Origin: Beijerinckiaceae bacterium
Lineage (GTDB): Bacteria > Pseudomonadota > Alphaproteobacteria > Rhizobiales > Beijerinckiaceae
Assembly: GCA_947476075.1 (NCBI GenBank)
Contig: CANJPM010000006.1
Span: forward strand, 1 to 49,388
Length of the DNA stretch: 49,388 nt
Direction of reading: 5' to 3'
Part shown: in pieces, positions 9,177-17,446 of the stretch
Layout of the letters: every line of letters starts with the position of its first letter
Position numbering within the stretch: position 1 is the first letter of the stretch
Made by a program: the position numbers and the translations under genes
The notes under the pieces: generated by a model
Told to the model about the DNA's origin: nothing
What the model saw: the letters and a program-made list of their open reading frames with translations, nothing else
The model's database searches: none

Positions 9177-10175
9177 ATGAGACCGTCCGCCCTCGGCTAT
9201 CTGGTCGTCAGCACCAAAAACCTTGAAGATTGGGGCTCCTTCGGCCCCGGTCAGCTCGGCTTGCAGCGCATCGACAAAAGCGCATCGACGCTCGCCTTCC
9301 GTATGGACGACCGCAAGCAACGACTGGTCGTCAATTCCGACGGCGCCTCCACCATCAGCGCCTATGGCTGGGAAATGGAGAGCGCGGCGGCGCTTGACGC
9401 GCTGGCGGCGCAAGTGGAGGCGGCGGGCGTAAAGGTTGCGCGCGGTTCGCGGGCGCTGGCCGACGAGCGCCATGTGCGCGATCTGGTCGTACTTCATGAT
9501 CCGGGCGGCAATCGCATCGAATTGTTCCATGATCCCGAAACTGCCAGCGATGCGTTTGCGCCGGGCCGCAACATTGCGGGCTTTCGCACCGGCGCACTGG
9601 GACTGGGCCATGTCGTGGCGCAATGCGCGGACATCGACCCGATGATCGCGTTTTATCGCGACGTGCTCGGATTTGGAGTCAGCGATTTCTACGACAAGCC
9701 TTTCACGGCGTGCTTCTTCCATCTCAATGCGCGCCATCACAGCCTTGCCTTCATTGAAAGCGAGAAGAGTCAGGTCCATCATCTGATGATGGAATATTTC
9801 GCATACGACGACATGGGCCATGGGTGGGACATTGCGCAGGCTGAAGAGCGCGTCGCCGTCACCATTGGCCGGCATGCGGGCGACGACGTGACCTCGTTCT
9901 ACACGTGGACGCCTTCGGGCTTCATGATTGAATCAGGCTGGGGCGGCAAGTGCATCGATCCTGAAACGTGGGTTCCAGGCGAGCGCACCGCAGGGCCAAG
10001 CATCTGGGGCCATGATCGCGTCTGGATGCCGGCCGAGAAACGCAAACTGGCGCGCGACATGGTGCTGCGCAACGGCGCCAACGGCTTGCGCCGACCCGTG
10101 CAGGTGATCGCAGGCAATCATGAATTGATGCCGGGCGTATGTCCGTGGTGGGACGAGACGATGCGCAAGGCGTGA
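9177..10175 (+). CDS. Type I extradiol ring-cleavage dioxygenase (BphC-like, VOC fold)
   Basis: Two-domain vicinal-oxygen-chelate protein of 332 aa resembling 2,3-dihydroxybiphenyl 1,2-dioxygenase, which opens catechols next to the hydroxyls using Fe(II). The C-terminal domain keeps the metal triad: His145 (LGLGHVV), His201 or His202 (VHHLMMEY) and Glu252 (FMIESGW). The catalytic His pair is in NARHHSLAF (187-188). It is about 35 residues longer than typical BphC (about 298 aa), with the extra length at the C terminus. Start ATG at 9177, 18 bases after the FAH gene stop. Since the neighbours point to phenylpropanoids, the substrate may be a carboxylated or substituted catechol; this is inference. 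Confidence 0.92.
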   Translation: MRPSALGYLVVSTKNLEDWGSFGPGQLGLQRIDKSASTLAFRMDDRKQRLVVNSDGASTISAYGWEMESAAALDALAAQVEAAGVKVARGSRALADERHVRDLVVLHDPGGNRIELFHDPETASDAFAPGRNIAGFRTGALGLGHVVAQCADIDPMIAFYRDVLGFGVSDFYDKPFTACFFHLNARHHSLAFIESEKSQVHHLMMEYFAYDDMGHGWDIAQAEERVAVTIGRHAGDDVTSFYTWTPSGFMIESGWGGKCIDPETWVPGERTAGPSIWGHDRVWMPAEKRKLARDMVLRNGANGLRRPVQVIAGNHELMPGVCPWWDETMRKA

Positions 10176-10205
10176 GGGGTGAGGCAGAGCGCAGAACAAA
10201 CTAAA

Positions 10206-10238
10206 AAGGCCGGCTCGATGCCGGCCTTCTTTGTTTTT
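10206..10238. terminator. Bidirectional intrinsic terminator
   Basis: Perfect 9-bp stem AAGGCCGGC / GCCGGCCTT with a 5-base loop, followed on the plus strand by CTTTGTTTTT and preceded by AAAAA, which gives a U tract for minus-strand transcripts too. It lies between the convergent dioxygenase and MetE-like genes, where a two-way terminator is expected. Confidence 0.88.
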
Positions 10239-10260
10239 GGGCGCCTGTTCGTCTGGGCGC

Positions 10261-11427
10261 TTACTTGCCCCAGAGTTCCTTTGTAGCCAGACGCGCGCCT
10301 TCCGACAGCGCTTCAAACTTCGCCCACATGATGGAGGGATGCACGCGGCGATAGAACGGCCCCTGCGCGAAGCCGCAATCTGTGCCGGCGATCACGTTCT
10401 CGCGGCCAATGAGTTTGGCGATGCGCACGATGCGCTCGGCCACCAGTTCGGGATGCTCCACCACGTTCGTGGCGTGGCTGATAACGCCTGTCGCCAGCAT
10501 GCGGCCGGCCTTGGGCTTCTTCTCGCCCCAGACTTTCCATTCATGCTCATGACGCGGATTGGCGCCTTCAATGACGAAGCAACCGGCGTTGATCTTGTAG
10601 ATTTCATCGATGATCGCGCGGAGCGGCACGTCGGTCGTGTGCGGACCGTTCCAGCTGCCCCAGCAAACGTGATAGCGCACACGATCTTCGGGAATGCCGC
10701 GCAGCGAATAATTGATCAGCTCAACCTGTTTGGCGACCCATTTGAGGTAATCGGCAAGATCGCCCGGGGGCACCATGCGGTCATAGGTGACGGCGAGGCG
10801 CGCGTCGTCGAGCTGCACCAGCAGGCCTGAATCGACGATGGCCTTGTATTCAGCGTTCATCGCTGTGGCGATGGCGTGCATGATGTCGTCTTCGCTCGAA
10901 TAGAATTCGTTGCGACGATCAGGGATGACGCTTGAGGGCGATGCGACCGGCAGGAAACCTTCTTCCACGCCATTGGCGGCCATGGCCGCTTTCATATTGT
11001 CGATATCGAGCTGCACGGCGGCCTGGCCGGTATATTCGATCGGGCCGATGCAGACCGAATCCAGCGTCGTCGCCATGCCTTCCTTGGAATCCATCTCGTC
11101 GTAGAAGGCGCCAAAGCGCGTGCGGTCGGCGCCGCGACGCCACGAATTGTCGCCCTGAAAGGGACGACGCTCGAAACCGCTCATGCGTTCGATCACATAT
11201 TGCGACCACGAGATGCCCTTGCCGAATTCGCCGTCGCTGGGAAGATCGATTCCGGCCACCTTCTGCTGCGCCACGACTTCGCGCACTTCCTCTTTCAATT
11301 TCGCCTGATGGGCGGCCTCGTCCACTGGCTGGCCGGCCTGCTTGGCGCGCAGGTAATCGACGACCGATTGCGGGCGGATGAGACTGCCGACGTGAGACGT
11401 CAGGATACGATCGGTGCTGTGCTTCAT
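10261..11427 (-). CDS. MetE-like zinc methyltransferase, paralogue 1
   Basis: A 388-residue protein homologous to the C-terminal catalytic barrel of cobalamin-independent methionine synthase (COG0620 type); the N-terminal MetE half is absent. Putative zinc ligands are all present: His253 and Cys255 (RYHVCWG), Glu287 (FVIEGAN) and Cys351 (GTDCGFAQG). The N-terminal SHVGSLIRP segment is shared with paralogue 2 (QVGSLIRPDN). Start ATG at 11427 with GGAG eight bases upstream. It is surrounded by aromatic-degradation genes and lies downstream of the molybdoenzyme gene on the same strand. Stand-alone core MetE proteins can be methionine synthases or other zinc-thiol methyltransferases; here a role in removing methyl groups from substrates is possible but unproven. 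Confidence 0.85.
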   Translation of the reverse strand: MKHSTDRILTSHVGSLIRPQSVVDYLRAKQAGQPVDEAAHQAKLKEEVREVVAQQKVAGIDLPSDGEFGKGISWSQYVIERMSGFERRPFQGDNSWRRGADRTRFGAFYDEMDSKEGMATTLDSVCIGPIEYTGQAAVQLDIDNMKAAMAANGVEEGFLPVASPSSVIPDRRNEFYSSEDDIMHAIATAMNAEYKAIVDSGLLVQLDDARLAVTYDRMVPPGDLADYLKWVAKQVELINYSLRGIPEDRVRYHVCWGSWNGPHTTDVPLRAIIDEIYKINAGCFVIEGANPRHEHEWKVWGEKKPKAGRMLATGVISHATNVVEHPELVAERIVRIAKLIGRENVIAGTDCGFAQGPFYRRVHPSIMWAKFEALSEGARLATKELWGK

Positions 11428-11537
11428 AGCGGCGTCTCCAATGTTTTCTATAGGGCTAAAGCCTTGGTCAGGCGACCCACGTTTGTCGGCGCGGTTTTAG
11501 AGCAGCGGGCAGGCGGGCGCAATGGCGACCGCCTGCC

Positions 11538-13937
11538 CTATCTGGCGCTGCGCGCCTTTGAAATCGCCTGCCAAACCCGATGCGGCGTGGCGGGCATATC
11601 CAAATGCGTGACGCCGACGCTGGCCAGCGCGTCGAGGATCGCGTTCATCACAGCTGCGGGCGCGGGGGTCGTGCCGCCTTCACCGCCGCCCTTGATGCGC
11701 AAGGGGTTAGCCTTGGTGTTACCCTTCGTGGGATCTTCGGACAATTGCACGTTGAAAAACGGCACGAGGTCGGCGCGGGGCATTGCGTAATCCATGAAGC
11801 TGGCGCTGACGACCTGACCTTGCGAATCATAGACGTGGTTCTCAACCAGCGCCTGCCCGACGCCCTGCACAATGCCCCCGTGCACCTGACCATGGAGGAT
11901 CAGCGGATTGATCGGCTGGCCGGCGTCGTCGATCTGGGTATAGCGCACGATTTTGACGACGCCGGTCTCGGGATCGACCTCAAGTTCGCAGACGGCCGCG
12001 CCCGTGGGGAAGGCGGGTATGCGGCCGCGCATGGCGGCGGTGGCGCAAAGGCCAGCGCGCAAATCTTGGCCTAAATCGGGCAGATTTGGCGCCGCGCGGG
12101 CAATGTCGAAAATTCCAAGGCGTCGGTTTTTGCCAGGCGTCGAAAACAAGCCCTCCTCGAAGAGGATCGCGCTCTCTTTGCATTCCAGTATGTGCGCGGC
12201 GATTTGGCGCGCTTGCGCGACGATCTTCGCGCCAGCCTCAACCATCAAGGCGCCGCCGATGCGCATCGAGCGATCCGAATGCGAACCGCCGCCGGAGACG
12301 ACCTTGTCGGTGTCGCCTACAACCAAACGCACCTGACGCGGCGTGACGCCAAACAGATCGGCGACGACCTGCGCGAACGACGTCTCGTGGCCCTGACCGG
12401 TTGATTGCGTGCCGATCACAAGCTCAACGCATTCGTCCGACGCGTTGACGTTGAGATCGACGCGCTCATGGGGCGCGCCCACAGGACATTCAACGTAGTT
12501 CGAGAGTCCTATGCCCGCCAGCATTCCGCGCCTGGCTGCGGACTTGCGTCGGCGCTCAAAGCCCTTCCAGTCAGCGGCGTTCAGAACATTGCGCATGTTG
12601 CCGACAAAATCGCCGCTGTCATAGGTGAGGCCTGTCGCGGTCTTGTAGGGAAATTCCTTGCGGGTCACGAGATTGCGCTTGCGGATTTCGATGCGATCAA
12701 GCCCAAGTCGCGAAGCGGCGAGGTCAAGCGAGCGCTCCATGGCAAACATCGCTTCGGGACGACCGGCGCCGCGAAAAGGGCCTGTGGGCGTGGTGTTGGT
12801 GATTACGCCGCGCACGCGGAGCGCGGCGTAAGGTACGCGGTAAACGCTGGGCGCGATGCGATAGGTATTGTGCAATTGCACAAAGGAAATCGTATGTGCG
12901 CCGACTGCGCCTGTAACATCGAGGGCCATGCCTGTAATGGCGCCGTCGGCGTTAAAACCCATGCGCATATGCGTGACGATGTCGCGGCCCTGATAATCCG
13001 TGAGCAGGGATTCGGTGCGGTCGTTGGTCCATTTCACCGCACGCTGCAAGCGCGCGGCCGCCCAGACGACGCAAACCTGTTCGGGATAGGGATCGGTGCG
13101 CGCGCCAAACCCGCCGCCGGTGTCGGGGCAAACCACGCGCAGCGCTTCAACGGGCAGTTTCAGCGCGCCGCAAACGCCCATTCGAACGCGATGCACGCCC
13201 TGACAGCCGGTTTGCAAAATGATCCGACCGGTCTCGGCTTCAATGTCAGCGACGGCTGACCGGGGCTCCATGAAGGCGACCACGATGCGCGGATTGCGAT
13301 AGGTTTCCTCGACCACAAGATGAGCTTGCGCCAGAGCGGCCTCTGCACTTTGGGCGTTTCCGAAATCATTCTCGAAGGCGACGTTGTCTCGCGCGTTGGG
13401 CCATATCTTCAGTGCGTCTTCACGGGCCGCTTGCGTCGAATCGATCAATGCCGGCAGCGCATCGTATTCAACGATCATTTTCTCAGCGGCGTCTTGAGCT
13501 GCACTGAGCGTGTCAGCGACGACCATCGCAACGGGCTCGCCCGGATAGCGAACGCGATCCATCGCCAACGGCCATTGCGTTGAAATGAAGATGGGGCGCT
13601 GGTCCGTCGCCTTGAAGGCTGGATCGTCCACGTCCAGCGCGCCTGCGGGCACGGGCATGACGGGGATTGGCGCCTTGCCGTCGGCCGCGTAATCGGCGCC
13701 CGTGAAGATTGCGGCCACGCCTGGCATGACTCGGGCAGCGCTGGCGTCTATCGACAGAATATTGGCGTGGGCGTGCGGCGAGCGCACGAACAGAGCGCAC
13801 AATTGATGGGCGGCGCTGATGTCGTCGGAATAGCGCCCGGCGCCGCGCACCAGCCGCAAATCCTCAAACCGGGGCAGAGAGCGCCCAATCCACGGGCCAC
13901 CCCTGGCTTCGTCTGCTATGTCGCCGCCCAAACTCAT
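11538..13937 (-). CDS. Xanthine dehydrogenase-family molybdopterin-binding large subunit (CoxL form II-like)
   Basis: A 799-residue molybdenum-hydroxylase large subunit. Family features: GRSLPRFEDLRLVRGAGRYSDD at the N terminus, TGGGFGART (273-281), GQGHETSFAQ (514-523), and catalytic Glu753 in GGGEGGT. The active-site loop is GPFRGAGRPE (386-395), of the AYRGAGR form II kind and not the AYxCSFR loop of true CO dehydrogenase, so it should hydroxylate an aromatic or heterocyclic carbon or oxidise an aldehyde. Start ATG at 13937 with AAGGAA upstream; the open frame extends 23 codons further. No 2Fe-2S small subunit or FAD medium subunit is encoded anywhere in the window, although the holoenzyme needs them. 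Confidence 0.92.
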   Translation of the reverse strand: MSLGGDIADEARGGPWIGRSLPRFEDLRLVRGAGRYSDDISAAHQLCALFVRSPHAHANILSIDASAARVMPGVAAIFTGADYAADGKAPIPVMPVPAGALDVDDPAFKATDQRPIFISTQWPLAMDRVRYPGEPVAMVVADTLSAAQDAAEKMIVEYDALPALIDSTQAAREDALKIWPNARDNVAFENDFGNAQSAEAALAQAHLVVEETYRNPRIVVAFMEPRSAVADIEAETGRIILQTGCQGVHRVRMGVCGALKLPVEALRVVCPDTGGGFGARTDPYPEQVCVVWAAARLQRAVKWTNDRTESLLTDYQGRDIVTHMRMGFNADGAITGMALDVTGAVGAHTISFVQLHNTYRIAPSVYRVPYAALRVRGVITNTTPTGPFRGAGRPEAMFAMERSLDLAASRLGLDRIEIRKRNLVTRKEFPYKTATGLTYDSGDFVGNMRNVLNAADWKGFERRRKSAARRGMLAGIGLSNYVECPVGAPHERVDLNVNASDECVELVIGTQSTGQGHETSFAQVVADLFGVTPRQVRLVVGDTDKVVSGGGSHSDRSMRIGGALMVEAGAKIVAQARQIAAHILECKESAILFEEGLFSTPGKNRRLGIFDIARAAPNLPDLGQDLRAGLCATAAMRGRIPAFPTGAAVCELEVDPETGVVKIVRYTQIDDAGQPINPLILHGQVHGGIVQGVGQALVENHVYDSQGQVVSASFMDYAMPRADLVPFFNVQLSEDPTKGNTKANPLRIKGGGEGGTTPAPAAVMNAILDALASVGVTHLDMPATPHRVWQAISKARSAR

Positions 13938-14135
13938 CGCGTTCCGTTCCTTGCGTGCGGCTCCAGCCGCCGGGGCGTTTTTAGCGGCAGATCCGGCAAA
14001 GTCCAAAATACCTCAATGCAACGCGTTCTGATTTTACACGCCCGCGTTTGATTCCTTGTCTGAGCGCCGTATAGAGAGCCGCATTCAAGGCGTTTGAGCG
14101 CCTGATAAACTTCTTGTGTTCCGCTGGGAGGAAAC
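13938..14135. other. Divergent intergenic region, molybdoenzyme / MetE-like 2
   Basis: About 200 bases separating the divergent molybdoenzyme and MetE-like genes. It should carry both promoters. I see the GGGAGGA ribosome-binding site of the plus-strand gene just before 14136, but no repeat or promoter pair I can support. Confidence 0.4.
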
Positions 14136-15260
14136 ATGTCCGAGAGAAACAAGCCGCCGTTCCGCGCCGATCAGGTCGGCTCGCTCATCCGCCCCGACAA
14201 TGTGCGCGCTGCGCGCAAGTCGTTTGAGGCCGGCCAATTGAGCGAAGCTGAGCTGACGCAGATTCAGCAGGCCGCGATTCCCGGCATTGTGAAATTGCAG
14301 GAAGAGCTTGGCTTCAAGGGCGTCACCGACGGCGAATACAATCGTGGCGGCTGGCAGCGCGATTTTCTGCTGAGCTTTGAAAACGTTGAGCTCGTTCCCT
14401 CCAAGGTTCCTGTACGTTTTCACAATTCGGAAGGCGTGGTGCTCCAGCAGCCGCCGACGATGGCTATCACCGGCAAGCTGTCGCGTCGCAAGCCTATCTT
14501 CGTCGACGACTTCAAATTCCTGACCAGCGTGGTCTCGTCCAAGTCGACGCCCAAGATCACCATACCTTCGCCTACCCTGCTGCACTTTCGCGGCGGCCGC
14601 GACGCGATCGACAAGGTCGCCTATCCCACGATCGAGGAATTCTACGTCGATCTCGCCCGCATCTACCGCGAGGAGATCGCCGATCTGGCCGCCGCCGGTT
14701 GCCGCTATTTGCAAATCGACGAAACCAACCTTGCCTATCTGTGCGATCCCACGCTGCGTGACCATGCCCGAAGCCTTGGAGAGGATCCCGATCAGCTCTT
14801 GCGCACCTATGCCAAGCTCCTGAACGACGTGATCGCCGGCAAGCCCGACGACATGACCATCTGCATGCATCTGTGCCGCGGCAATTACGGCGGCGCATGG
14901 GTGGCCGAAGGCGGCTACGAGCCGGTGGCTGAAGTTCTTTTGGCCGACATCAACGTCGACGGCTATTTCATGGAGTTCGACAGCGACCGCGCCGGCGGCT
15001 TCCAGCCGCTGCGGTTTCTACCCAAGGGCAAGACGGTTGTGCTGGGCCTCATCACCACCAAGAGCGGCGCGCTTGAGACCAGCGAGTCCATAAAGGCGCG
15101 CATCAATGAGGCGGCCAAGGTCCTGCCGCTGGATCAGCTTGCGCTGTCACCGCAATGCGGCTTCGCCAGCGGCATCGAGGGCATGGCCATGTCCATCGAC
15201 CAGCAGATCGCAAAACTCAAGCTTGTGGTGGAGGTGGCGCGCGACGTCTGGGGCGATTGA
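14136..15260 (+). CDS. MetE-like zinc methyltransferase, paralogue 2
   Basis: A 374-residue stand-alone homologue of the MetE catalytic barrel. Zinc ligands: His245 and Cys247 (CMHLCRGN), Glu280 (YFMEFDS) and Cys341 (SPQCGFASG). It is distantly related to the 388-residue paralogue at 10261-11427, so the pair is not a recent duplication. GGGAGGAAAC before the ATG is a strong ribosome-binding site. It heads a plus-strand run that continues with the LigJ-like hydratase after 179 bases. Possible roles are methionine synthesis from a methyl donor other than methyl-folate polyglutamate, or methyl transfer from methoxylated or methylthiolated substrates; the gene neighbours favour catabolism. Confidence 0.85.
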   Translation: MSERNKPPFRADQVGSLIRPDNVRAARKSFEAGQLSEAELTQIQQAAIPGIVKLQEELGFKGVTDGEYNRGGWQRDFLLSFENVELVPSKVPVRFHNSEGVVLQQPPTMAITGKLSRRKPIFVDDFKFLTSVVSSKSTPKITIPSPTLLHFRGGRDAIDKVAYPTIEEFYVDLARIYREEIADLAAAGCRYLQIDETNLAYLCDPTLRDHARSLGEDPDQLLRTYAKLLNDVIAGKPDDMTICMHLCRGNYGGAWVAEGGYEPVAEVLLADINVDGYFMEFDSDRAGGFQPLRFLPKGKTVVLGLITTKSGALETSESIKARINEAAKVLPLDQLALSPQCGFASGIEGMAMSIDQQIAKLKLVVEVARDVWGD

Positions 15261-15439
15261 ATTCCTGGCTTTGCGGGACGCTTGCGCGGACGCAAGTTCC
15301 CGCCACGATTTGCATTCTGAGGCTGCGCCGTCCATTGTGCGATCGGCGCATCCGGGCTCTGCGTAAGAGAGACAAACCTCCACGCGGGCGCCGGGATGCC
15401 AGACATCTCACCCTGCTCGTCATGAAGGTTCTCTGAGTC

Positions 15440-16468
15440 ATGATCATCGATTGTCACGGCCATTACACGACTGCGCCTTCGGAACTCGAATCCTGGCGCG
15501 ACCGTCAGCTCGCCGGTCTGGCCGACGGTAACCGCACCCTGCCGACGCCCGCCCCCAAAATCACCGACGACCAATTGCGCGAAACCATCGAGAAGGGCCA
15601 ACTTCGGCTCATGAGCGGTCGCGGCAGCGACCTCACCATCTTCTCGCCGCGCGCCGCCGGCATGGCTCACCATGTGGGCAACCAAAAGACCAGCGAAGAC
15701 TGGTCGCGCGTTTGCAACGATCTCATCTATCGCGTCACACAATTGTTCCCGAAGAACTTCATCGGCGTCTGCCAGCTGCCGCAATCGCCCGGCGTGGATC
15801 CGCGCAATTGCATTGCGGAACTGGAGCGCTGCGTGACCGAACTGGGTTTCGTGGGCTGCAATTTGAACCCCGATCCGTCGGGCGGATATTGGAAAGAGCC
15901 CCCGCTCACCGATAAATGGTGGTATCCGCTCTACGAAAAGATGGTTGAGCTCGATGTTCCGGCCATGATCCATGTGTCGAACTCGTGCAACCCCTGCTTC
16001 CACGCCACGGGCGCACATTACATCAATGGCGACACGACTGCGTTCATGCAGCTGATTCAGGGCAATCTGTTCAAGGATTTCCCGACGCTGAAGTTCATCA
16101 TCCCCCACGGCGGCGGCGCAGTTCCCTTCCATTGGGGTCGCTATCGCGGCCTGGCGCAGATGCTCAAGAAGCCGCTGCTCGGCGAGCATCTGATGAAGAA
16201 CGTCTATTTCGACACCTGCGTCTATCACCTGCCCGGCATGGAATTGCTGTCCAAGGTGATCCCGGTCGACAATATCCTGTTCGCCTCCGAGATGATCGGG
16301 GCCGTACAGGGCATAGATCCGGAAACCGGACACGATTACGACGACACCAAGCGCTACGTCGATCAGCTTCCAATCAGCGATTCCGACAAGAAGAAGATCT
16401 TCGAGTTGAACGCGCGCGCTGTGTTTGGTCGCCTCGACGGCCAGCTTAAGTCACGCGGCCTGATCTGA
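15440..16468 (+). CDS. ligJ: 4-Oxalomesaconate hydratase, LigJ-type amidohydrolase
   Basis: A 342-residue amidohydrolase-family protein matching LigJ of the protocatechuate 4,5-cleavage/gallate pathway in length (about 341 aa) and along the chain: IIDCHGHYTTAP at the N terminus with the HxH metal motif, RGSDLTIFSPRA, LPQSPGVDPRNC, NLNPDPSGGYW, MIHVSNSCNPCFHATGAHY, IPHGGGAVPFHWGR and LFASEMIGAV. The enzyme hydrates 4-oxalomesaconate to 4-carboxy-4-hydroxy-2-oxoadipate. ATG at 15440 begins the conserved MIIDCHGH. It is followed by an HpcH-type aldolase, so hydration and aldol cleavage may be linked. The other pathway genes (ligAB, ligC, ligI, ligU, ligK) are not in the window. Confidence 0.9.
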   Translation: MIIDCHGHYTTAPSELESWRDRQLAGLADGNRTLPTPAPKITDDQLRETIEKGQLRLMSGRGSDLTIFSPRAAGMAHHVGNQKTSEDWSRVCNDLIYRVTQLFPKNFIGVCQLPQSPGVDPRNCIAELERCVTELGFVGCNLNPDPSGGYWKEPPLTDKWWYPLYEKMVELDVPAMIHVSNSCNPCFHATGAHYINGDTTAFMQLIQGNLFKDFPTLKFIIPHGGGAVPFHWGRYRGLAQMLKKPLLGEHLMKNVYFDTCVYHLPGMELLSKVIPVDNILFASEMIGAVQGIDPETGHDYDDTKRYVDQLPISDSDKKKIFELNARAVFGRLDGQLKSRGLI

Positions 16469-16496
16469 TCACAGTCGTGCTGATGGCGGCATAAAA

Positions 16497-16519
16497 AGGG
16501 CGGCCCATGCGGCCGCCCT
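16497..16519 (-). terminator. Hairpin between ligJ and aldolase genes, terminator-like on the minus strand
   Basis: A 9-bp stem AGGGCGGCC / GGCCGCCCT with loop CATGC. On the plus strand no U tract follows (GTATCC), but read on the minus strand the stem is followed by TTTTTATG, the layout of an intrinsic terminator. It might stop antisense transcription or act as a processing or attenuation hairpin inside the plus-strand operon. Confidence 0.5.
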
Positions 16520-16547
16520 GTATCCTCAACTTAATCATCGGTGAATT

Positions 16548-17411
16548 ATGGCTGATATCCCTCGCCTCAATAACGTCATTCGCGCGTTCGAATCCGGCAA
16601 GCCGGCGTTCGCGACCTTCTCGCCCGCCACCGCCGACGCCGCGATTGCGCTGCATGGCTCGAAATACGACGGCGTCGTATTCGAGACGGAGCACAACGTC
16701 TGGAACGGCTCCAATGTGCGCGACGCGTTGCAATACATGATGAACCGCGGCGAAATCGCCCGTAGCGGCTCGGTCGCTCCACGCGTGACGCCAATCGTGC
16801 GCATTCCTCCCAATGGTGCGGAAATGAACCAGCACTTCGCCAAGCAGGCGCTGGATCTGGGCGCCTATGGCATCGTCTGGCCGCATGTGGGCACGGTTGA
16901 GCAGGCCTATAACGCCGTCTCATCCTGCCGCTATCCGCGCATGAAGGACAAGCCGCTGTACGAACCCTTCGGACAGCGCGGCGACGGCCCGACCTCTGCC
17001 GTACGCTATTGGGGAATCACCCAGCAGGAATATTACGAGCGCGCCGATGTATGGCCGCTGGCGCCCAAAGGCGAAATCCTCGTCATCCTGATGATCGAGG
17101 ACCTTGAGGGCATCGCCAACCTGCGCGACATGCTCAAGAACGTGCCCGGCATCGGCGCGCTGCTGATTGGCGAGGGCGATCTCAGCCAGGAGCTGGGCTA
17201 TCCGCGCCAGTACGAGCACCCGGTCGTTCTCGACCACATGCGCCAGATCCGCGAGATCGCTAAGGAATTCAACGTTCCGGTCGGTCATCCGCACGTGGAT
17301 TCCAAGAACATCGCGCGCGTGGTGGAAGAGGGCTATCGCTTCATCATGCCGGCGCCCGAGCGCACCTACAAGGCGCTCGAGACCGGTCTTGAACTGACGG
17401 GCCGTAAATAA
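16548..17411 (+). CDS. HpcH/HpaI-family aldolase
   Basis: A 287-residue class II pyruvate-type aldolase of the HpcH/HpaI (citrate-lyase beta-like) family. Visible family features are FETEHNVWN near residue 43 (the EH pair), the metal-binding Glu in LMIEDLEGIANL and the Asp in LLIGEGDLSQELGYP. Such enzymes release pyruvate or oxaloacetate from 4-hydroxy-2-oxo acids. Sitting directly after ligJ, it may cleave 4-carboxy-4-hydroxy-2-oxoadipate in place of the unrelated LigK. The ATG at 16548 has only a weak GGTGA upstream. The next gene follows after 35 bases. Confidence 0.88.
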   Translation: MADIPRLNNVIRAFESGKPAFATFSPATADAAIALHGSKYDGVVFETEHNVWNGSNVRDALQYMMNRGEIARSGSVAPRVTPIVRIPPNGAEMNQHFAKQALDLGAYGIVWPHVGTVEQAYNAVSSCRYPRMKDKPLYEPFGQRGDGPTSAVRYWGITQQEYYERADVWPLAPKGEILVILMIEDLEGIANLRDMLKNVPGIGALLIGEGDLSQELGYPRQYEHPVVLDHMRQIREIAKEFNVPVGHPHVDSKNIARVVEEGYRFIMPAPERTYKALETGLELTGRK

Positions 17412-17446
17412 GCCAGTCAATCACGAAAGCAGAACGAGAGCACGCC

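Noticed and set aside
12405-13259. Plus-strand frame of 284 codons inside the molybdoenzyme gene
   Set aside because: Antisense shadow; the minus-strand product has all family motifs through this region.
11538-13937. Aerobic carbon monoxide dehydrogenase large subunit
   Set aside because: The active loop is of the RGAGR form II kind and lacks the Cys-containing AYxCSFR loop of true CO dehydrogenase; CoxM and CoxS are absent.
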